DNA of 14,847 nt, taken from positions 1 to 14,847 of the forward strand of contig JAEZDQ010000166.1 in assembly GCA_023433225.1 (NCBI GenBank). Direction: 5' to 3'. This stretch comes from Bacteroidota bacterium. GTDB lineage: Bacteria > Bacteroidota > Bacteroidia > Flavobacteriales > Weeksellaceae. Below the pieces are notes generated by a model. It was not told where the DNA came from and searched no databases. It worked only from the letters and a program-made list of their open reading frames with translations. Of the stretch, positions 6,918 through 14,776 are shown piece by piece (the stretch's first letter is position 1; every line of letters starts with the position of its first letter). The position numbers were made by a program, and so were the translations under genes.

Positions 6918-6920
6918 CAA

Positions 6921-8045
6921 TTAACTAATAAATTTCTTGAACGTCTTCCGCCTTTTATGGAGCACCGGATGGTAGTCTTTCCAAAGTGCCTGAACGCTTT
7001 GGTTGTCCTCCAGTTCGGGATTGGTTTCCAAAAACTTGATGTTGTGCTTGCGGAAGGTATGGTACATTTCCCTGAAAATGATGGCGGTGACGCCTTTTCG
7101 CTGGTATTTGGGGTGGACACCGATCAGCACGAACTCTACCGTATCGTTTTTTCTTTGTGCCTTCAGCAAATGGTACCAACCGAACGGAAAGAACCTCCCT
7201 TTGGCTTTTTGCAGGGCCTTGGCGTAGGAAGGCATGGTGATGGCAAAGGCGCACAATTCCCCGTCGCCGTCTTGGATGAAGTTGATGAAATCCGGGTTGA
7301 GGATGGTGGCGTATTTCTTGGCATAGAAGGCTTTCTGTTCCTCTGAAATCGGTACAAAGGTTTCGAGTTCTTTGTAGGATTCTTCCAGCAAGTCAAATAC
7401 GGGTTTGATGTAGGGCTGCATTTCTTTTGCGTTCCTGAAATGCAATAGTTTCAAATTGTATCGTTCCTGAACCAGATTGGCAAACTGATAGACCTTATCT
7501 GAAATGGTTACAGGTGCTGGGATGAGGGTTTCTACCCATTCTTTTTCCTTTTCAAAACCCAATTGTTCCAGATGTTGGGGGTAATATTCATAATTATAGG
7601 TGCCGATGGCGGTGGCGAGTTTGTCGAACCCGAAGGTGAGCATCCCGGCTTTCTCCAGATTGGACGCGCCCATGGGCCATACCATAAATTCCAGGCCGTT
7701 TTCTTTGGCAATCTCTTCGACTTTTGCAAAAAGCGCTTTGGTGACAGCTAAGTCATCAATCACATCGAACCATCCGAATCGGATTTTTTTCACCTTCAGT
7801 TCATTGACTTCAATATGGTTGATGATGGCGGCAATCCTACCCACGATCTTCCCGTCTTTATAAGCCAAGAAATAACGGGCTTTGGCGAATTTGAAGGCCG
7901 GGTTTTTGGTGACATCCAAGCTTTTCACCTCTTCGCTGATGAGTGGCGGCACGAAGTAAGGATTGTCTTTATAGAGTTCCAACTGGAATTGTACAAATTC
8001 CTTGAGTTCTCTTTTGGTTTGGATTTCTTTGAGATGGATTTTCAT
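6921..8045 (-). CDS. GNAT-like N-acetyltransferase-fold protein (Bacteroidota hypothetical family)
   Basis: This 374-residue cytoplasmic protein starts MKIHLKEIQTKRELKEF. Residues 57-78 (RYFLAYKDGKIVGRIAAIIN) resemble the beta2-beta3 hairpin of GNAT enzymes. Residues 306-330 carry a GNAT motif A (VLIGVHPKYQRKGV, with QRKGV at 315-319) that normally binds the acetyl-CoA pyrophosphate, followed by the conserved ETNPELEDNQSV (340-351). It resembles a widespread Bacteroidota family of about 370-390 residues with no known substrate; acyl transfer is inferred from fold only. An upstream in-frame TTG at 8057 falls inside a -7-like box, so ATG 8045 is preferred. It lies 23 bases after the S41 protease gene and 3 bases before the disrupted exported-protein gene, as if in one transcript. 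Confidence 0.8.
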   Translation of the reverse strand: MKIHLKEIQTKRELKEFVQFQLELYKDNPYFVPPLISEEVKSLDVTKNPAFKFAKARYFLAYKDGKIVGRIAAIINHIEVNELKVKKIRFGWFDVIDDLAVTKALFAKVEEIAKENGLEFMVWPMGASNLEKAGMLTFGFDKLATAIGTYNYEYYPQHLEQLGFEKEKEWVETLIPAPVTISDKVYQFANLVQERYNLKLLHFRNAKEMQPYIKPVFDLLEESYKELETFVPISEEQKAFYAKKYATILNPDFINFIQDGDGELCAFAITMPSYAKALQKAKGRFFPFGWYHLLKAQRKNDTVEFVLIGVHPKYQRKGVTAIIFREMYHTFRKHNIKFLETNPELEDNQSVQALWKDYHPVLHKRRKTFKKFIS

Positions 8046-8054
8046 ATAGGTCGG

Positions 8055-8062
8055 CAAATATA
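8055..8062 (-). promoter_or_regulatory. Possible -7 box before the GNAT-like gene
   Basis: On the minus strand this reads TATATTTG, an exact TAnnTTTG match, in the 23-base gap after the protease stop. It is only 9 bases from the ATG, so the transcript would be nearly leaderless; no clear -33 TTG is present. It may be chance in an AT-rich gap. Confidence 0.3.
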
Positions 8063-8068
8063 AGGATT

Positions 8069-9514
8069 CTACGGATTCAGTTTAAATCCTTTATCCAAAT
8101 ATAATTCCGTCCCGAACGGCTCCAAGGATTTCGCGTTTTTAAACAATTGGTGAGGGGTGAATGCGGCAGCCGGAACGGTTCTCGGTACACCCGTAATCAA
8201 GCCAATGGCGGTGTTGAGCAAAGGTTCATCCAGACTTCCCAAGGGTTGCATGTTTTCCAAGTATTGGATTTCATTGATTTCATAATCCGGGGCGATCCCC
8301 ATAGTTGGAGAGGACTGGTTCTGGGCATCCCTGTATTCAAAAACAATCGGCTGCATCGCCCATTTGTGTTCGGTGTTGATGTTCTCCGTTGTCGTATAAT
8401 AAGTGGATGGCGAGTCGTACAAAGTGATGGAACCGACCGTTTTTCCATAGGTCTTGGTTCCGATGGTGGTGACGCTGATATAGGGCTTGAGGCAACTGAT
8501 GAGCATTTCACTGGCAGATGCGGAGCCGCGTGTCGTCAACACATAAACCCGGTTGAAATTCAAGTGCTGGAGGTTGAAAGTCCCTACTTGTTCCAAATCA
8601 TCATTGTAAACTTTTCCTTCATTTTCAAATTTATAAGTGGAATTGTTGGAAGAAGCCTTCTGGTTAAAGGTCAGTTTGGTGAAATCCTGCCCCGTGTATT
8701 GTCCGGTCACCATGCTTCCCAGATAAGCAGCCGTCTGAACCGAACCGCCGCCATTGTAACGCAGGTCGATGACCAAATCTGTAATGCCTGCAGCGTTTAA
8801 ACTGCCGATTGCCAGGTTCAATTCATCGTTGTAATTCGCGCGGAATCCGTTGTACATCAGGTAACCGATTTTATGACCGTCCGATTCGATCACCGTAGCA
8901 AGGTAAACCGGGTTTTCGCTGATTTGGGTTTTGGTAAGCGGAATCTGCTCATTGGTTTCAATCAAGGTGCCGTCTTGCAGGTAAGCCATCCCGAAGGTTA
9001 CGGAGGTTTGCCCCAACAATTGGGAATAATTGGAATCGGTCAGCGGGGTTCCGTTGACTCGCGTGAATATATCACCCCGCTGAAATCCGGCATTTGCAGC
9101 GGGAGAATTCGGTAGAACATATTGGACATAACCCAACAAAAGATTCGAACCTGATTCGATATAAACCAATCCGTAATCCATTCCGAAGGAAAGGTTAATC
9201 CCGGCAAAGGAATTGTCTAAAACTTCATAATCATCTACAATCCAAGAAAAGCGGTCGGTATTCCCGTAGTCAAAAAGCAGGTTATAAAACAAATCATCGG
9301 TGGGTTGGGAATTCAGGAAATGGGTGTATTCCGCGTCACTGGAAAAACGGTTGTCCGCCAGATCCGGAGATTCCGCTTGCCAGTAATACCAGAGATTCAA
9401 GGCTTTCCAGACAAAATCATTGACCGATGTGGACGGAGGCAAACCGCTGTCGTCATCATTGTTGCACGATATAAAAGCGAAAAGCAGCGCGAAAGAAAGT
9501 ATTTTGTATTTCAT
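8069..9514 (-). CDS. S41-family (C-terminal processing type) serine protease, lipoprotein
   Basis: The 481-residue protein begins with a lipoprotein signal peptide, MKYKILSFALLFAFISC (Cys17), followed by NNDDD, an acidic run like Bacteroidota surface-export signals. Residues about 28-100 are an N-terminal helical region. A PDZ-like segment at 135-160 includes NSPAANAGFQRGDIFTRVNG. The S41 catalytic domain runs from about 205 to 400: VIDLRYNGGGSV (248-259), TTRGSASASEML (327-338) with Ser333 as the expected nucleophile, and GTKTYGKTVGS (352-362) with Lys358 as the general base. The Ser/Lys dyad appears intact, so it should be active outside the cytoplasm, probably cleaving C-terminal tails or loosely folded proteins. 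Divergently transcribed from a small lipoprotein gene and followed by the GNAT-like gene 23 bases on. Confidence 0.93.
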   Translation of the reverse strand: MKYKILSFALLFAFISCNNDDDSGLPPSTSVNDFVWKALNLWYYWQAESPDLADNRFSSDAEYTHFLNSQPTDDLFYNLLFDYGNTDRFSWIVDDYEVLDNSFAGINLSFGMDYGLVYIESGSNLLLGYVQYVLPNSPAANAGFQRGDIFTRVNGTPLTDSNYSQLLGQTSVTFGMAYLQDGTLIETNEQIPLTKTQISENPVYLATVIESDGHKIGYLMYNGFRANYNDELNLAIGSLNAAGITDLVIDLRYNGGGSVQTAAYLGSMVTGQYTGQDFTKLTFNQKASSNNSTYKFENEGKVYNDDLEQVGTFNLQHLNFNRVYVLTTRGSASASEMLISCLKPYISVTTIGTKTYGKTVGSITLYDSPSTYYTTTENINTEHKWAMQPIVFEYRDAQNQSSPTMGIAPDYEINEIQYLENMQPLGSLDEPLLNTAIGLITGVPRTVPAAAFTPHQLFKNAKSLEPFGTELYLDKGFKLNP

Positions 9515-9579
9515 TTTTAAAGGAAATTAATTGTAATTTTAAAAGCAATATCCGTTTCATTCAATAATAATTTAAATAT
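9515..9579. other. Divergent promoter region between the S41 protease and the small lipoprotein gene
   Basis: This 65-base AT-rich gap must hold start signals for both directions unless transcripts extend further. Candidate -7-like boxes are imperfect: TAATTTTA on the plus strand near 9531-9538, and TAATTTCC on the minus strand close to the protease start. I cannot fix either promoter with confidence. Confidence 0.4.
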
Positions 9580-9969
9580 ATGAATTTTTTAAAACCAATG
9601 TGGATTCTGTTCTTATTGATTTTCTTTGGCTGCGAACAGACCAAGCAAGCGGTGCAACCTGAAATTTTGACAGCCGAATATTCTATGGTGACAAACGGGG
9701 AATTTGAGAGAGGATACCAGGTACTGCTCGAATTCAAAACAGATCATGACCTTGCTACCAAGGCGATTGTCTTGAACAACAGAAAGTTCATCTTCAAAGA
9801 AAAAGGACTCAAAAGCGACTGCTGTTATTTGATTGATTATTATTTCCCTGTCGAATCCAGAATGATTCAGGACTTTGAACCGCCAAAACCTGACAAGCGC
9901 GCTGACGGTATAATTTTTGAATTAAATGGAAAAGATTATTTTTACAACATAAACTTTAAATTAAATTAG
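9580..9969 (+). CDS. Small predicted lipoprotein of unknown function
   Basis: I do not recognise this 129-residue protein. The N-terminus, ending LLIFFGC, is a lipoprotein signal peptide with Cys18 as the acylation site; the following residues (EQTKQAVQ) are not acidic-rich, so a periplasm-facing location is more likely than the surface. The mature part alternates charged and aromatic residues (EYSMVTNGEFERGYQVLLEF, then KDYFYNINFKLN at the end), suggesting a small beta-rich domain. A neighbouring Cys pair (SDCCYL, about residues 80-81) is notable. Its stop is 6 bases from the ATG of the zinc peptidase gene, so the two are probably co-transcribed; a functional link is only inference. Confidence 0.82.
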   Translation: MNFLKPMWILFLLIFFGCEQTKQAVQPEILTAEYSMVTNGEFERGYQVLLEFKTDHDLATKAIVLNNRKFIFKEKGLKSDCCYLIDYYFPVESRMIQDFEPPKPDKRADGIIFELNGKDYFYNINFKLN

Positions 9970-9975
9970 AAACTT

Positions 9976-10671
9976 ATGGTATTTGACCCTCTTTATTTGA
10001 TTGTTGTGGGTGTGCCCATGTTGTTGAGCATGTACATCAGTTACCAATTGAAAAATAAATTCAAGTATTATTCAAAGGTACATCTGGCCAATGGGATGAG
10101 TGGAAAGGAAATCGCCGAAAAGATGTTGGCCGATAACGGAATCCACGATGTGAAAGTGATTTCTACCGCAGGTCAATTGACCGACCATTATAATCCGGCC
10201 AATAAAACCGTGAATCTTTCGGAAGTAGTTTACCATGAAAGGAACGCTGCCGCCGCTGCCGTTGCAGCACACGAGGTAGGGCACGCTGTTCAGCACGCCA
10301 AGGGTTATTCCTGGTTGGAAATGCGTTCCAAAATGGTGCCTGCCGTAAACATAACCAGTAACTTATTGCAATGGGTGCTCATGGGAGGAATCATCTTGTT
10401 TTTCTCCTCCGGCAATGCCACCGTCCTGTGGATTGGAATCGCGCTTTTTGCCGTCACCACTGCTTTTGCTTTTGTGACTTTACCGGTGGAATATGACGCG
10501 AGCAACCGTGCCCTGGCTTGGTTAAAAGAAAGAAATATGGTTTTGCCTAATGAAATGGAAGGTGCAAAAGATTCTTTGAAATGGGCCGCCAGAACCTACG
10601 TGGTAGCGGCCATCGGTTCACTGGCACAATTGCTTTATTTTGTAATGATTGCGATGCGGGGAAGAGATTAA
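9976..10671 (+). CDS. Membrane-bound zinc metallopeptidase, YugP type
   Basis: The 231-residue protein matches the length and pattern of the YugP-like (Zn_peptidase_2) family. An N-terminal hydrophobic helix (about 4-22) is followed by a region with STAGQLTDHYNP (63-74) and VNLSEVVYHERN (79-90), typical of the family. The zinc site is HEVGHAVQH (99-107), with His99 and His103 as ligands and Glu100 as catalytic base; Glu172 in LPVEYDAS is a candidate third ligand. Three further hydrophobic segments occur at about 130-145, 149-168 and 209-226. It should act in or at the inner membrane; substrates of the family are not established to my knowledge. A strong terminator lies 25 bases past the stop. 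Confidence 0.93.
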   Translation: MVFDPLYLIVVGVPMLLSMYISYQLKNKFKYYSKVHLANGMSGKEIAEKMLADNGIHDVKVISTAGQLTDHYNPANKTVNLSEVVYHERNAAAAAVAAHEVGHAVQHAKGYSWLEMRSKMVPAVNITSNLLQWVLMGGIILFFSSGNATVLWIGIALFAVTTAFAFVTLPVEYDASNRALAWLKERNMVLPNEMEGAKDSLKWAARTYVVAAIGSLAQLLYFVMIAMRGRD

Positions 10672-10695
10672 TTAAGTCAATTCAAATAGAATTAT

Positions 10696-10729
10696 AAAAC
10701 CTGTCAGGAGTTTATTGCTGACAGGTTTT
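10696..10729. terminator. Bidirectional intrinsic terminator between convergent genes
   Basis: A perfect 12-base stem (AAAACCTGTCAG paired with CTGACAGGTTTT) with a 10-base loop is followed by T-rich sequence on the plus strand (TTTTTATTTT). The stem's own A/T ends give a short T run on the minus strand as well. It lies between the zinc peptidase stop (10671) and the response regulator stop (10738) and can serve both. Confidence 0.9.
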
Positions 10730-10737
10730 TATTTTCC

Positions 10738-11358
10738 CTAAAGCAGACCAAATTCAAAACAATATTTGATTAATTGAGCCGTGTTTTTGGCCTCGGTTTT
10801 TTCCAACAAGCTTTTTCGATGACTGATGACGGTAAGATGACTGATGAACAGGCGATTTGCAATTTCCTGATTGGTTAAACCTTCGGCAATCAATAGCAAC
10901 ACCTCCTTTTCCCGTTTGGTAAAGACGGGGGTTTTGGAAACCACTAATGAATTTTGAGCCAGAATTTTTTTGATGTCACCAGACAGGAATTTTCTTCCGG
11001 AAGAAACCATCTCTAGGGCGAGGATGAGATCTTCAGAACTTGAATTTTTTAGTAAATACGTATCAGCTCCATTCTCCAGCATCTTTCGGATGATGCCTGC
11101 TTGGTTAAATGTGCTCAACGCTATAACCCCGATTTTTGGAAATTTTTGTTTGATTGTAACACATAATTCTATACCATTGCAATCCGGTAAATTAATATCC
11201 AGAAGAAGGATGTCTGTGTCCGGGTTTTCTTTCAGAAAGGCCAATCCGGAACTGCCATCGGAAACATGTGCCATGCTCTCCACGAAATGAAGTTCGCTTA
11301 GCATGGTAGCTATGCCCTCCGCTACCACCTTGTGGTCTTCTATTATTAATATTTTCAT
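10738..11358 (-). CDS. NarL/FixJ-family response regulator with LuxR-type HTH
   Basis: This is a 206-residue two-domain cytoplasmic regulator. The receiver domain (1-120) has the acidic pair E7 and D8, the phosphoryl-accepting Asp54 in LLLDINLPD, the switch Ser82 (VIALSTF) and Lys104 (LLKNSS). The LuxR-type DNA-binding domain (about 144-200) contains TKREKEVLLLIAEGLTNQEI and SHLTVISHRKSLLEKT as recognition helix. All phosphotransfer residues are present. The gene begins 20 bases after the TPR histidine kinase gene on the same strand, so that kinase is the likely partner. Target genes are unknown. Length is normal for the family. Confidence 0.95.
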   Translation of the reverse strand: MKILIIEDHKVVAEGIATMLSELHFVESMAHVSDGSSGLAFLKENPDTDILLLDINLPDCNGIELCVTIKQKFPKIGVIALSTFNQAGIIRKMLENGADTYLLKNSSSEDLILALEMVSSGRKFLSGDIKKILAQNSLVVSKTPVFTKREKEVLLLIAEGLTNQEIANRLFISHLTVISHRKSLLEKTEAKNTAQLIKYCFEFGLL

Positions 11359-11378
11359 TTATATAAATTCAACTTTCC

Positions 11379-13316
11379 TCATACCGGAATTTCTATATGG
11401 ATGGCCGTTCCCGAGTTTTCTGAATCAATATTCATGTTTCCTTTCCAATAAGCTACGCGCGACCGTATGCCCACAAGTCCCATTCCCTTTTCTTTTTCAT
11501 TCGAATTTACATCAAATCCTTTTCCGTTGTCTTCTACGTCTAAAGTAACCAGATTTTCATCTTTTCTCACCTGAACCAAAATATCGGAAGCACCGGAATG
11601 TTTGATGGCGTTATGGACCAGTTCCTGAATCATCCGGTAAATGGAAATATCCAGTTGTTTTCCTAATCCGTTTTCGATGTGATAGGACTGATAAATAATG
11701 CGGAGATTTTCATTCTGAATGCTTTGAAGAAATTCAGCAATAGCTCCGTCCAATCCAAATTTCACGATACTTTCGGGCATCAGATTGTGCGCCACTCTTC
11801 GCAGTTCGTTTATGGATTCGTCCAGCAAATGAATCGATTTTTCAAATGCAGCTCCGTCTTCTTCTGTAATAATCAGTTTTTTGTGCATGTTGTTAAGATT
11901 TAGTTTTACGCCACTGAGAAGTCCGCCAATTCCGTCGTGTAGTTCTTTTGCCATTCGGCTTCTCTCATCTTCCTGTCCTTGCAGAAGGGCATTGGTAGCC
12001 GATAATTGTTTTTCCTGTTCCAAACGCAGGTTTTCTTTTTCGATGAGTTTTCGCCGACTTTCCGCCAAACGATAACGGGTGAAGGCAAAAGCAAGCGCCA
12101 TCAATAAAATGCTAGCGATTGAAATTCCCATCCAAATGTACCTACGCCGCTGTTCTTCTAAAGATTGAATTTTGAGTTCCTTTTTTTCGGTTTGGTACAT
12201 GGTTTCAAGAAATGCGATTTGACGATGGTTGTTTTCGTTGTACAATAAATCTTTGTAATGTGAAGCTGAGTCCAAATGCCGATAAGCGATTTCATATTCT
12301 TGGCGATGCGCATAAACTTGTGCCAATACAGAATATGCAATTGCGATTTTATCCTTTGTGTCAAGTTTTTCTGCGGTTTCCAACGTTTTTTTTGCAAACA
12401 AATAGGCCTTTTCAAATTGTCCGTCGGCTAGGTATATTTGCGCTAAAGCTGAATTGTATCTCATGATTTCCCATTCGTCTTCCGTAGAAGCCACCATTTT
12501 ATATCCTTTTTCAAGTTCTTGAACGGCCAAAGGCACATTTTTTTTATAATCTTCTAAATATTTTGCATAATTCAAATGGTAAAGGAACGTTTTATACGGA
12601 TCCTCATGGGTTTTCCCATATTGCTGAATTTCGTTTAGTAATGGAGGGATTTCTTGGTAGGATTTCTTATGCAATAGGGCGTCCACGAGTGCGATCTTAC
12701 CTGTCGTTTCCATATAGGCATTTCCTGTTTTTTTGGAAACTTCAATGCATTTGCGGGCATAGGCTTCCGCTTTTAGGAAGTCTTTTGCTAGCGCATACAT
12801 AGTGGAGACATTATTCAGCGTAAATGCAAATAATTCCATGTTTTCCGTTTGTTCGAATAAACGCAATGCCCGAATATAATAGGTAATGGATTCTGCATAA
12901 TCACCCTGTACCTGTTTCAAAGTCCCAAAATTGTGATATACCATTGCCAAGCCTTCTGAGGCAGGTTTTGACTTTAAATTTTCAAAGAGATTTTCTGCTT
13001 TTTTTAAATAGATGTTCGAAGAATCATAATTGGCTTTTACTTGGAAATGAAGTGCTCCCAAAAACTGATAGGTTTGTGCTTTCGACAAATCATCTTTTTG
13101 ACTTTCTGCAATTTTGGATACCTTTTGAATTAATTGGAATACTTCGGTAGGATGGCTAACGACGTAGTTTTTACCTTCATCCAAAACGGATTTAATTGCT
13201 ACTTCACCCTTCTTGTCGGTATGCTTTGAGATCAATGAATCCATTTGAGCCATGACCGAAACAGGAAATAAACATAAATAAATGAGGGTTTTGAATTTTG
13301 GCAAAAGTACTTTCAT
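11379..13316 (-). CDS. TPR-containing sensor histidine kinase (HisKA_3 / NarL type)
   Basis: This 645-residue protein starts with a signal peptide (ending VSVMA before Gln24), so the N-terminal half faces the periplasm. Residues about 75-375 are tandem tetratricopeptide repeats (for example YHNFGTLKQVQGDYAESITY and AIAYSVLAQVYAHRQEYEIAY). A membrane helix lies at about 393-412 (YIWMGISIASILLMALAFAF), followed by a coiled coil of Glu, Arg and Leu. The dimerisation domain has the phosphorylated His460 in AKELHDGIGG. The ATPase domain shows the N box ELVHNAIKHS (Asn569), G1 DNGKGFD (596-602) and G2 GMGLVGIRSR (611-620). All catalytic motifs are intact. TPR-type kinases are common in Bacteroidota and may sense protein or envelope signals; the input here is unknown. 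The response regulator follows 20 bases downstream. Confidence 0.95.
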   Translation of the reverse strand: MKVLLPKFKTLIYLCLFPVSVMAQMDSLISKHTDKKGEVAIKSVLDEGKNYVVSHPTEVFQLIQKVSKIAESQKDDLSKAQTYQFLGALHFQVKANYDSSNIYLKKAENLFENLKSKPASEGLAMVYHNFGTLKQVQGDYAESITYYIRALRLFEQTENMELFAFTLNNVSTMYALAKDFLKAEAYARKCIEVSKKTGNAYMETTGKIALVDALLHKKSYQEIPPLLNEIQQYGKTHEDPYKTFLYHLNYAKYLEDYKKNVPLAVQELEKGYKMVASTEDEWEIMRYNSALAQIYLADGQFEKAYLFAKKTLETAEKLDTKDKIAIAYSVLAQVYAHRQEYEIAYRHLDSASHYKDLLYNENNHRQIAFLETMYQTEKKELKIQSLEEQRRRYIWMGISIASILLMALAFAFTRYRLAESRRKLIEKENLRLEQEKQLSATNALLQGQEDERSRMAKELHDGIGGLLSGVKLNLNNMHKKLIITEEDGAAFEKSIHLLDESINELRRVAHNLMPESIVKFGLDGAIAEFLQSIQNENLRIIYQSYHIENGLGKQLDISIYRMIQELVHNAIKHSGASDILVQVRKDENLVTLDVEDNGKGFDVNSNEKEKGMGLVGIRSRVAYWKGNMNIDSENSGTAIHIEIPV

Positions 13317-13375
13317 AAAATAACATATAAGATTCCTTAGAGAGGTTGGCTTTATCTAAATCTTTCTTGTTTTTA

Positions 13376-13383
13376 CAAATTTA
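13376..13383 (-). promoter_or_regulatory. Probable -7 box of the kinase-regulator operon
   Basis: On the minus strand this reads TAAATTTG, an exact TAnnTTTG match, with a TTTC/TTCTG stretch about 19 bases upstream as a weak -33. The ATG of the kinase lies 59 bases downstream, leaving a leader of about 50 bases. Confidence 0.55.
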
Positions 13384-13418
13384 TGCTGTTAATATACAGA
13401 AACCTATTCATTTAAAAT

Positions 13419-13450
13419 AACAAGAGCGCATGAGGACGTGCGCCCTTGTT
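13419..13450 (-). terminator. Intrinsic terminator of the beta-helix lipoprotein gene
   Basis: The stem AACAAG + GCGCA pairs with TGCGC + CTTGTT around one A/C mismatch, with an 8-base loop. On the minus strand it is followed by ATTTTAAAT, a modest T tract. It lies 16 bases past the lipoprotein stop and upstream of the kinase promoter, so the two genes appear to be separate units. Confidence 0.75.
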
Positions 13451-13466
13451 GCATGCAAAACACTAA

Positions 13467-14579
13467 TTAATTAGCAGCGTACAAAATGTTTGGTCCATTG
13501 ATCCAATAACTCCCGGTTCCACCATCTGTAAACCTGAATCCTTCCCAATCTCCGGTTACCGGTAAACTCGTATTTCCGTCTCCGTTGGTGTCACCACCAT
13601 TTGTATCGTCTTTATAGGAAGTTAAAATGGCTCCGGGATCTAAATTTACACTTCCATTATAAGATTGAATTCCACTACCGCTATTGATGAACTTGACGAT
13701 AACACCGGGTTTGATGTTAATGGTGGCTGAAGAATGTACTTGTGTGACGGACGGAGAATTGGACACATAAGGAACCTCTGTATTGTCCCAATTAACGGAT
13801 TGACCGTTATTACCTTCGGATCCCCATATACTCAGAAAAATACCGTTATGTGAATTGGTGATAGCCGGATTTTCCGGATTATGGAACAGATTACTTGGGT
13901 GTAATTGGTAGAAAGTATTAAAGTAAATAGGTCTTCCGTTATCGTAGAGCGCGTTATTGGTAAATTTACTTACACTGGCGTCTTTCATGTAAGAACCTCC
14001 GTAGAATGCGTAAGAAGAAGAACCAAAATTATAATAAGTATGGGCAATTCTGCAATTGTCAAAAGTAAAAGCCGCGGATTGAGCCCAATCTATATTGACT
14101 GCTTGACTATTTCCTCCGCTGGGTTGGCCGGCATAGAAAATATCTACGTATTTAAATACAGAACCAATGGTTCCATGCAAGTCGAGATTCACCCAATCCC
14201 CTTTTTCTGCTTGCGTCGCATCTCCATCGCCATTGGTATCGCCACAATAACGATCATCGGCCAGTGAAGTGAAAACAATTCGTTTGTCAGGTGTTCCTTC
14301 TGCAATGATTTTTCCTTCTTCATAAATGCTGATACTTGCATTTCTGATTTTAATAATTGCCCCAGGTTTTATGGTCAGGACGGAACGCACCGATAAATCA
14401 GATCCATCAATTACATATACAAAACCTTCTTCCCAAACCGTGGGTTCATCTATTGTTCCCGAAACTTCAATTACATCACAATTTGCAATCGGTTCTTCCG
14501 GCAATCCACCGTCATCATCTGTACTTGTACAAGCCGTAAAATATAATCCGGCAAATAATAGAATTAATAATTTTTTCAT
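13467..14579 (-). CDS. Surface-type lipoprotein with two beta-helix modules and calcium-loop-like motifs
   Basis: The 370-residue protein starts with a lipoprotein signal peptide, MKKLLILLFAGLYFTAC (Cys17), followed by TSTDDDGG, an acidic run fitting the Bacteroidota surface-export pattern. Two similar modules are visible. Module 1 (about 54-140) has YVIDGSDLSVRSVLTIKPGA, then FTSLADD, then GDTNGDGDAT and GDWVNLDL. Module 2 (about 271-357) has YVSNSPSV, TINIKPGVIVKF, LTSYKDD, GDTNGDGNTS and GDWEGFRF. The 'TI.PG..VKF ... TS..DD..GDTNGDG......GDW' pattern recurs in right-handed beta-helix secreted proteins of Bacteroidota, and the DxNxDG loops could bind calcium. The central part (150-265) is rich in Asn, Tyr and Ser. 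A role in adhesion or polysaccharide binding is plausible but unproven; I see no catalytic motif. Confidence 0.88.
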   Translation of the reverse strand: MKKLLILLFAGLYFTACTSTDDDGGLPEEPIANCDVIEVSGTIDEPTVWEEGFVYVIDGSDLSVRSVLTIKPGAIIKIRNASISIYEEGKIIAEGTPDKRIVFTSLADDRYCGDTNGDGDATQAEKGDWVNLDLHGTIGSVFKYVDIFYAGQPSGGNSQAVNIDWAQSAAFTFDNCRIAHTYYNFGSSSYAFYGGSYMKDASVSKFTNNALYDNGRPIYFNTFYQLHPSNLFHNPENPAITNSHNGIFLSIWGSEGNNGQSVNWDNTEVPYVSNSPSVTQVHSSATINIKPGVIVKFINSGSGIQSYNGSVNLDPGAILTSYKDDTNGGDTNGDGNTSLPVTGDWEGFRFTDGGTGSYWINGPNILYAAN

Positions 14580-14607
14580 CTTGAATTTATTTGATTTTTA
14601 TTGATGA

Positions 14608-14638
14608 CAAAATTATTTGCGACAGCCCATGGAGACAA
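14608..14638 (-). promoter_or_regulatory. Probable promoter of the beta-helix lipoprotein gene
   Basis: On the minus strand, TTG (complement of 14636-14638) and TAATTTTG (complement of 14608-14615) are 20 bases apart. This is a good match to the Bacteroidota -33/-7 arrangement, with an exact TAnnTTTG. The ATG at 14579 lies 28 bases downstream. Confidence 0.6.
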
Positions 14639-14721
14639 TCCTTATAAATGAGGATTTTTTAAATTTGAATTGTAAATCAATTAATTAATTAATGCGGTAT
14701 TGCTTCAACAGCTAGTGAAAC

Positions 14722-14750
14722 AAAAAAATCCCGCCTGAAAATACGGGATT
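14722..14750 (-). terminator. Intrinsic terminator of the gene entering from the right edge
   Basis: The 7-base stem AATCCCG (14727-14733) pairs with CGGGATT (14744-14750). On the minus strand it is followed by a run of seven T (14722-14728, partly shared with the stem). It lies 26 bases past the stop at 14777. Confidence 0.85.
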
Positions 14751-14776
14751 CAATAATACTGTAAATTGGAATCAAT

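Noticed and set aside
6903..7346. 147-codon open frame on the plus strand
   Set aside because: It is antisense to the GNAT-like gene and overlaps the start of the disrupted gene; it is likely a shadow frame.
8046..8057. TTG start for the GNAT-like protein
   Set aside because: The TTG is part of a TATATTTG box and the ATG four codons later fits better.
8147..8800. 217-codon open frame on the plus strand
   Set aside because: It lies wholly antisense to the S41 protease, whose catalytic motifs are intact, and shows no domain of its own.
14637..14660. Terminator-like hairpin (AATCCT, 8-base loop, AGGATT, T run) on the plus strand
   Set aside because: No plus-strand gene leads into it, and it overlaps the -33 position of the beta-helix lipoprotein promoter; probably chance in AT-rich DNA.
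14680..14694. Short AATT tandem repeat
   Set aside because: A low-complexity run of about four units with no sign of function.
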